Shown here: in pieces, positions 56,836 through 64,000 of the stretch | Layout of the letters: each line of letters starts with the position of its first letter | How positions within the stretch are numbered: the first letter of the stretch is position 1 | Assembly (NCBI RefSeq): GCF_016920785.2 | Contig: NW_024609880.1 | Span: 49,128,296 to 49,192,295, forward strand | DNA: 64,000 nt | Source of the DNA: Ixodes scapularis | Lineage: Eukaryota > Arthropoda > Arachnida > Ixodida > Ixodidae | Direction: 5' to 3' | Notes under the pieces: model-generated | What the model was told of the DNA's origin: nothing | Seen by the model: the letters and a program-made list of their open reading frames with translations, nothing else | Database searches by the model: none | Translations under genes and position numbers: made by a program

Positions 56836-59390
56836 TGCCGTAATACATCCAGGAGAATGGAATTTGGGGATTTATGAAACCTCAAAGATGAACTTTGTTC
56901 CTTTTAAATGCCAGCAGCAAGTGAAAGGACGTAAGCGTTCAATATAATAGTTCGATCGCTTTTCTAATGGATCCGCATTTTCCATTTTTATGATAAAATA
57001 TGTCAGCGGTTGTTAAACGAGCAACTAAAAATAGGAGGCCTAATAATAGAAAAAAATGGGTGATCGAATATCCGTAAAATGAACATAGAGTGCGTTTCAT
57101 AAAGAGGCGGTAAACGTGAAATAACAAGTAATGCTTATTCTATAATTTTATTTTACGTAGGAGCGAAACCACCCAATGAACGTCCTTCCATCCGTACACT
57201 GTAGAGGTTTATTACTTCGTATTTCTTCTCTTCATCCATACGCACGTTTTCGCCTGTTCTGTTTGATGCAACATTAGTCCAGTGCCTGAACCCTTTCCCG
57301 TGCTTTTCTATTATTGTTTCTATGGCAACATGAGTTCTACTGTTCGAATTGTTACAGTGAATAATGCTGCAACTGAAGCTCCGGTATCTGCCTGGAATCA
57401 TAAAGGCCATTGCCGTCTCGCTTGCGTTTTTGCTGATCGCTGGTAGGTAATGGCGTCTCAAATATAATTGATAGTAAAAAAAAAAAAAAAGTAAAAGTGA
57501 AGAAAATGTGACTGTTTATGAAGATAAGTTTGTCATTCGAACATTTTCTTCTTAAAGGTCTGATCGGAACATCTCTGGCTGAAAATAACGGAGGAGAAAA
57601 AGAGCACGTTCGAGTTCGTAAGTATAGCTATAAAAATAAAAAAAAAGGAAATAACTTTGTGAATGAGATTATGTGGGCTGTGTCTTTAATATGAGTCTGT
57701 TGAAAGAGCGAAATTCTTTTGTCGTAACTTATTTAAGAGTAATTATTCAGCTTGTAACGATATTTACCCCCGCCCGGTAGTTTGGTGCAATAAATCGAAG
57801 CAATATTGAAATTGCTAGTTAAATTTTAAATTATATATTTAATTAACTAATTAATATTTTTAATTCCTTTAGGAGAATTACACCAGGGACATACATGTCA
57901 CAGTTACAACAACAACAATAAAACAGAACCAACGAGTGTTCATAGCTAAAAGCGCTGGTGGTATATTATTAATATTCTTAAAAAAAAACTCTAACATTTG
58001 TAGAGAACAAACGTTCTAGTAGAGTTGATGTAAAACATTTCTTCGCCGACTTTTCAAACGACACGAGAGAATCCTCTTCTTTGATTGACAGGTCGCAGTG
58101 GCTACTACTGCCCCTTCCGGCAAGATGTCTGCGTCACTGCCGCAGTAGCCTGCCTTCGGGCGAAGGCAGTCTACTGCGGCAATTGTGTGAAAAAGACTTG
58201 CATCTGTGTCAAAAAATGGAGTCTAAATCAAGGAAGATTAAGTCAATTGATGTAGCAGGACAAACAAATGACTTCTGTAGTATCTTTAATACAAAACGTG
58301 CTTTGAACTCGACGGAGCGAACATCCATTTGATTCACACGAAGAAGACAGCTGAATTCACGTTGGACAACGCGGGAAAGAAATTTGTTATTCTGTGGGTC
58401 ATGTGTGTGTGATAAAGGAAGTATGGAGCTAATATTTATCGCTCTTTTTATTACTTATGAGGCTCAAACGTTTATGCAAGCGCGTATGCATGTCTTCTTC
58501 GCTCTGGTATGAACGCATGGAAACCGAGACCTTGACTTGAATATACTATTATACTATTCACAGCGAAAAGTTTGGATGTCGCCACCTGGTGGAAGTTTTT
58601 CACAATCCAGAGTTAGGGTACTTCAGCTTTCTCTGCTTACAGTGTTGCCTCTGCTGGTGCGAGCACGAGCAATGCCAAGCTCCTAGGCACTATGCAAATA
58701 AAAACATAGCCGCGTGCATCGCAAGTACATACATTGCCCATAATGAGGCAAATAGAGGCGCCCCTAGCGAGCGTCTCACTGCGAGATTGGCAGGGCGTGT
58801 GTCTTTCGAGGGCCGGACCTCCTGCACGGGCCCCATGTGTTTCGCCGTTCTGTGGTTTTTCGAGGCTCACAGGACGCCCAAGATTTATCGCAGGTTGGAA
58901 GCTCGCGCTGGAGACAGTGCAATTGAGACTCTTCCCTGCCGTTCTGTTGAGCGATGTCTCTGTATAGACCCCTTTTCTTTCTTTTTTTTTTCTTTTTGTT
59001 GAGAGGTGTTGTGAAGACGACCAGAGAACTTCCAGCAAGTGTATGCCTTCTATCGTAGGATAAATGGACGGATGGATGATACGGCCATGCATTTTGTATC
59101 GAGCGCTAGTTTGCGCCACCTAGCCTATGAATGTTTACATGCAACTTGTCGTCCGGTTTTTGTCCTCTATGTTATTCTCCAAAAACACCATAACCAGCAC
59201 GCTTCATTTCCACGAGCGAACAATTTGTTTATGGCTAAATTTCCGCCCCACCGAGTTTTGCGCATTGTGACGCTTGTACACCAACGTTTAAGCCTTCTGT
59301 TTGTGATTGTAATCTTTTATTTTTTTCTTCTTTCATTTTCCTATCGATCCCCAGGCTCCCGCCAGATCCGTTAACTTCTTAAAGAGGTAC
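56836..59390 (+). repeat. Segmental duplication, copy with decayed defensin
   Basis: Diverged copy of 40,166-43,670. The left edge corresponds to a point inside the proposed first intron of the intact gene, so the proposed promoter, first exon and hAT element were not copied or are not recognisable here. Confidence 0.8.
57364..58255 (+). pseudogene. Degenerate second defensin gene
   Basis: Exons match the intact gene at 57,400-57,442, 57,558-57,617 and 58,092-58,255, with GT-AG junctions and phases kept. The propiece and RVRR site are intact. There are three lesions. The normal ATG is ATA (57,400-57,402). The core is frame-shifted after the second cysteine, with the family's RHCRSS readable only in another frame at 58,132-58,149, and frame is regained by YCGNCVKKTCICV. 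The normal TAG is TGG (58,217-58,219), adding 12 residues. The predicted core has seven cysteines and lacks the CX3C motif, so the usual fold is unlikely. An in-frame ATG at 57,364 could still start a 100-residue precursor with a longer N-terminal region, so expression cannot be ruled out. Lack of the first copy's proposed promoter supports decay. Confidence 0.82.
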
Positions 59391-59835
59391 GGAAACAAAA
59401 TGGCGTGGCCGCGTGCTCTTCACTTCTCGCTTCAGAATCGGTCAGCGAGGAATGCAATGCGTATCGCGTTTGGGACGCTAATTGCCTTTACACGGCCAAA
59501 TATACTGTAGCTGCGAGCATGGCGGCTTGGTGGCGTCAACGCGTGTCAATCTCGCCTAGTACTAATATCCGAGGACTGTATAACCTATGGCCTATACGTA
59601 TAGACGTTTTCAACACGCGCCAGATTGAGCCGCCATTGCCGAACCTTTCTTGTCTTACCGAGGTGCGGAGCCACTGAAGCGGGCGTTGACTATCCTCCAC
59701 AAAGACCTATGCTGGGGAAAAGGACAGAGGAGCATCTGAAGTGGCAATACCCTGTCCTGCTTTGGAAATGATGATGTGAAGCGAACGGAATCAAAGGAAA
59801 CAAAAAAATGAAAGCCGTTTACAAATCCCTGTAAC
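59391..59835. other. Noncoding stretch, no supported gene
   Basis: 'cttcttaaagaggtacggaa' at 59,370-59,395 resembles an inverted-repeat element end, but no partner was found. Only short frames are present. Confidence 0.4.
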
Positions 59836-60100
59836 GCCGAATTGGAGCGCAGCTCTTGAGGAGGAGTAGGGAAGGGTATTGAGGGGGGTCACGTCACCTG
59901 CGGGTAGTCACGTGACCTCGGGGGGGGGGGGGGTCACCTGACCTCGGGGACGTAACCTCGGGGGGAGGGGTCACGTGACCTCAGCGGGGGGGGGGGGGGG
60001 GCACTTGACCCCCCCCCCCCCCCGGTTACGCCGACGCCGACGCCGACGCCGACGCCGCTCAGGCTGGAAACGGGCCCCTAAGAGTTGCGCTCTAAAACTG
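59836..60100. repeat. Foldback-like repeat with long G and C runs and (GCCGAC)n
   Basis: 'gagcgcagctcttgagg' at about 59,848 is inverted as 'cctaagagttgcgctc' near 60,080. The inside has several 'ggtcacgtgacctcgggg' units, G runs of 14 or more, a C run of about 15 and a (GCCGAC)n tract. It is related to 15,430-15,770. Assembled lengths of the homopolymers are unreliable. Confidence 0.65.
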
Positions 60101-60339
60101 AAGTTTGGTTATGGCGGCGCCCACGCACACCTGCCTGAAAGCGTCTATGCAGCTTGCTCGTAACGTTATTCGCGGCCATGCCGGTATTTTATGTTCCGTG
60201 GGTGTTCAGTTCAACTTGTTACTTACACAGCGCTAAAGTAGGAGCTCGAGGGAACCATGTAAGTGGAAATAATCGTCATTACCCACCAATGGCGACAACC
60301 GCAAGCTATGCATATAGGGTATTCACTGAGTGCTACACT

Positions 60340-60530
60340 GGAACGCGTTAAGACAGTCTGCATAGAGGTTTCAACGCGAGTCCCCGCGAGATCCGTGCTT
60401 CGAATGCCACATGGCAATGAGTTCAAGGAGAAAACTTGGCAGGCGGCATTCGAACCACAGATATTGCGGTGACTCATTTTTGCACACTGTCTTTTGTATG
60501 TTGTATGACCAGTGCGACCCCGGCTTCAGG
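60340..60530. repeat. Dispersed repeat, copy outside the palindrome
   Basis: Similar to 14,935-15,085, sharing 'cgagatccgtgcttcgaatg', 'ggcattcgaacc' and 'cactgtcttttgtatg'. In the opposite orientation 'ggttcgaatgccgc' loosely resembles a tRNA B box, so a SINE origin is possible, but no A box was confirmed. Confidence 0.65.
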
Positions 60531-62690
60531 GAGAACAGGACAAAGCTTCCCTGCGCTTCAAGACCGCAAACAGCCCTTTCGCCGTTCATGTGTCAGCTAA
60601 TGAAAAGTGACCTTAGAAAGCCGGAGTTACCGACCGCTGGAAGCATGCCGCGTCTGTTTTATTTCATGCGAATGAAGTCAATGAGGAGGCATGCATTGCC
60701 AGACCGCAACACTAGGTTAAGCTATATATAAAACAAAAACGAAGCGAAACGCGAATACGGACACAGGTCATCTGTTCCCAGGCATTTTTAGCGGGTCGAA
60801 GGACAACATTAAAAACACTTACTACAATTCGCGACACCTTGTGTTCCCGCTCGTGTACCGCCGCTGTCAAAGCGGTAAAATCGTAATTCAGGCACGTTCG
60901 TCAGTAACCCACTCGTACTTCTATGAGTAAAACGAGTGATCGCCAATCAACTTACATTTGCGCCAGGACTGTTGTATTCTTGTTTTAACTGTTTTATGTG
61001 ACCCCAGAATGATCATTTTGAACACAGTAGCGGGTGACTACAAATAAGTTTTCTGTGCGTGATATATTTTTTTGCTGCTTTGGCTGTTACAACTTATGCA
61101 ACTGAAATATTGTCAATATTACTTTTCCCTCTTTGTAAAAAAGGTGCTTAGTATCGAAATTCAGTCACACATTTTCAATTTTTTACTTTTGTAAGGTGTC
61201 TGGTTCGGGTCTTCTGTATGTTACCATCCTCTTATACGTTTAATATCACCAACACGCTCTAATTGGTTGACTCAGAAATGTTCTAGCGTCTCATTTTCAG
61301 AGTTCCTTGGAAAGCAATTATATCCGTTGTAGGCTAACAGCATCCCCCTAATAATATTTAGAAAAATTAGAGTATTTATAAAATTAAAGTGAAATTAGAG
61401 TAAATTTCTTTTCAATTACGCATTCACGTTAGTGCGCAATAGTGCCTACGATTAGCCTCATTTTTCCTCGTGTCTTTTGCCGCTTGCTCGCTTTCTCTTG
61501 TAAGCATCGGTGAACAAAATTGGCGGGTAAGCAAAGTGAGCTTGGTTCTCAAATTTAGTTGTTTAAAAAATGCTAACTTCATAATTGGGATATTTTTACT
61601 GTTACGGGGGAATTATTGTAGCTACTACATGAGTGACTCATCATAGAACGTCAGCTGCGAATTGCGGGCACTGCGGGCGCGAACTCAGTCCGCCCTTAAC
61701 GTGACGGTTCCACCAAGCAACGCTCTTGCGTGTGATCTACGAAAAGTTCTTATTAACGTGACAAATACACTCTAAAAAAAATCCGCTCTTGATACGTTCT
61801 TTGACGATCTAAGAACTCTCTCAGCTCGTGAAGAACGGTTTCGCCTGAAGCACTATCACCCCCTGGCGCGCTAGAACGGGATAGAATCTTCGGCTCGCAC
61901 AGTTTTTCTCATCCTAAAAAATTCCTTTTAAGCACCCCCTAAAAGCTTTCTGCTTGAAAACCCTAAAAGAGGTTATATTTAAGAGGGAGCGCTCCTCCAA
62001 GCCCCATAGAGAATACACGCGATTTTCTGCCATTTTACGGAAATTCTCATTTAATAACCGTTACACCGATTTTTTCAAACTTTTTTGCTATAAAAAGATT
62101 GATTCTTCGTCCAACTATCCCACCCAGCATATTTTTCATAAAAAAATTATTATATTTTATATTAAATCGTGAAATCGGTCGGAATTGGCTGTTTTGACAT
62201 GTTTACGTTAGAACGCGTTTTTAAAAACCTGTGAATTTTTAACTACAAATGTGTCTGGTGGGATATCTGCGGAATTTAACACGGAATTCAATTATATTAA
62301 TATTATAGCAGTAAGTACATCCGTTCTTTAACTACATCGAAAAAACTCAACCAAGGTGTTGTGGCTTGTTTTCCTCGTTTGGACGGTCAAGACTAGTTCG
62401 ACGAGCGCCGCGTGAGGGCGCCACCATTTCGCCACGCACGCTGCTCTGATTTTGTATTACTCCGCGCGCATGCGGTCTTCAGTAACGCGCTTGTGGTGGT
62501 CCAGAGACGGCAGGACCCGTCCAGGCAGAGTGGTTTTGTTTCTCGGGGTGGGTTCAGTGTTGCCAACCGTAGGGTAATTACCCTACTTGTAGGGTATTTT
62601 AGGCATTTATGGTATATTGTAGGGCTGTAGGGCCGTCCGGCCATTTCCCCGCCAAAAGTAGGGTATTTTCAGACGTTGCTTCATCGACGG
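60531..62690. other. Noncoding AT-rich stretch, no supported gene
   Basis: Only short frames without domains. Near 62,565-62,660 the word 'gtagggta' recurs several times on both strands ('gtagggtaattaccctac' is a palindrome), which may be an element end. Confidence 0.4.
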
Positions 62691-62697
62691 CAAGCAT

Positions 62698-62724
<27 letters not shown>
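62698..62724. repeat. Poly(A) tract
   Basis: An uninterrupted run of about 27 A, possibly the tail of a retroposed sequence on the plus strand. No target duplication was established. Confidence 0.8.
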
Positions 62725-62728
<4 letters not shown>

Positions 62729-63142
62729 CCGCGCAAGTTTTGCATAGCTTTAAAACCCGTGTGCTGCCACACCACAACATCATGCAAAACGAAAGAATCC
62801 AAGTTGCAAGACGTGCTAACCACTGTGGTGCTAACTGAGAGCACCACACACCAAGTTGGAGTATGTATACGCTCCCTAATGGTGAATTCCACTCGTAGAT
62901 CTGGAGCGCCTTCCAAAATCCGCGAGGGAAACAAAATTCCGCTCCGTGGGACCCGCTCCGAATCGACGAGGGGAAGATAAACTTGCATTTTTGGAGCGAC
63001 CTCCCCCACACCCCTCCCCACCCCTTCTCCCTCCGCCGTAGAAAATGGCCGCTGCTCGAACTTGACCAGTCCCCCCAACGCCTCAGCCGGCTGATCTTTC
63101 CAACGACCAGTGACGACTGTCACTGCTTAGCTGCAGAAGTAA

Positions 63143-63306
63143 AAACACATGTACGACGATACCTTCCGATCCGACGTGCGGACTGCCGGAATGACCTTGG
63201 GGGGAGAGGGTTTTCGTAGCATCGGAGAGCGTTGAAAACCCTCGCCTCCGACCGTCGTATTGCGCGGTCGGACGTCGGATCGGACGGTTTCGTCGTACAT
63301 GTGTTT
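63143..63306. mobile_element. Foldback MITE, about 164 bp
   Basis: AAACACATGTACGACG at 63,143-63,158 is exactly inverted at 63,291-63,306, and pairing continues inward with mismatches ('ccgatccgacgt' and 'acgtcggatcgg', 'agggtttt' and 'aaaaccct'). The whole element is thus nearly palindromic. No coding capacity. Confidence 0.85.
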
Positions 63307-63309
63307 CGC

Positions 63310-64000
63310 GCTTAACACGCGACACAGGCCGGGCGAAATTATACGTACCACGGCGCCCATGTCACAAATAACGAAGAAGTCCGCGTTCGGCACCGTCACA
63401 TACCTTTCGGCCGCCTCGAAGCGGCGGGGCACGGACAGCGATTGCCAGCGGTGGAGTTCAGATTTGTAGTACGACTTTAATAAACTCAGAGGTAACAAAC
63501 CATCACTTGCGCGGTCATTGCCTAACCACTTCTTGTTTTATTTCACGAGAAAACGCCGACGGAATGCAGTGCAAAAAGGTAAACAATCACTGGCTGCAGA
63601 ATGAATAGGCCTAACCTTGCGTCTTCCTCCGGCTTTTCTGTCGTTCTTTTTCTCGTTCTTCCTCTCGCATTCACAGATGTCAGCGCTTACGATTTGCCAC
63701 GCTCCACATTCCCGGCTTTTTATCCCTGATCTACGCGAAGTAGAAGCGTTCGAGCCGTCACAATCCAGAGTAAACAACCGACACACCCGCACAGTTCCAA
63801 CAGTTCCAACTCCACGACCCGACCGGCCCGCCGATCTCTCCAACCTCGCCGCGCATGCGCACCGCCGATTTAGACGGAAATCACGTGGGCCGCTCTGTCA
63901 ACTTCCGGAGAGATCTGTGAAACCCCGCAGTGCAAGTTCGGCGGAGTTTGGGGCGCTCCGTGGAGCGGGCGCTGCCAGAGATCTACGAGCGGAAGATGAC
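63310..64000. promoter_or_regulatory. CpG-rich right edge, possible promoter
   Basis: CpG density and GC content rise towards the window edge, unlike the AT-rich DNA before it. CGCGCATGCGCA at 63,850-63,861 matches the NRF-1 consensus exactly. Such sequence often marks constitutive promoters. No coding exon could be identified, and the direction of any gene is unknown. Confidence 0.3.

Noticed and set aside
60340..60530. tRNA gene or tRNA-derived SINE suggested by 'ggttcgaatgcc'
   Set aside because: No matching A box, cloverleaf or terminator could be built, and the B-box match is loose.

Overview
This window looks like nuclear DNA of an ixodid (hard) tick. The best host marker is a complete three-coding-exon arthropod defensin gene. 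It has a signal peptide, an acidic propiece, a furin-type RVRR site and a six-cysteine CS-alpha-beta core. The rest fits a large tick genome: a long satellite array, Ty3/gypsy-type retroelement debris, many small terminal-inverted-repeat elements, microsatellites, and almost no long host reading frames. Genus and species cannot be fixed from the sequence alone.

Layout. (1) 1-4,690: AT-rich intergenic DNA with minor repeats. (2) 4,690-10,680: about 30 tandem copies of a 195-bp satellite, with 390-bp and 585-bp higher-order patterns and a nearly unbroken minus-strand frame. (3) 11,764-33,820: a very large inverted duplication. Arms of about 9.1 kb (left) and 11.1 kb (right) surround a spacer of about 1.8 kb. 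Each arm carries the same defective gag-protease-RT-RNase H segment, with the same two in-frame stops. The spacer holds the integrase end and a 3' LTR. The right arm also has a private 1.9-kb insertion with a 5-bp target duplication. (4) 33,821-38,000: minisatellites, a hairpin shaped like a microRNA precursor, and a 2.4-kb TTAA-flanked element with another inverted-repeat element nested inside it. (5) 39,270-41,820: the intact defensin gene, with a proposed TATA promoter, kappaB-like site and noncoding first exon. (6) 42,190-56,800: more small elements, direct and inverted repeats, and gypsy-like remnants. (7) 56,836-59,390: a diverged second copy of the defensin region. Its gene has lost the normal start codon, the normal stop and the core reading frame, and the copy begins inside intron 1, so it lacks the proposed promoter. 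(8) 59,800-64,000: dispersed repeats, a foldback element and a CpG-rich right edge with a perfect NRF-1-type site.

How it fits together. The only confident functional host gene is the defensin at 40,714-41,617, a secreted antimicrobial peptide precursor. Most other structure records mobile-element insertion, tandem amplification and rearrangement. The most unusual feature is the palindrome-like inverted duplication, whose centre lies in a rearranged retroelement. No prokaryotic system, CRISPR array, rRNA or convincing tRNA gene was seen.
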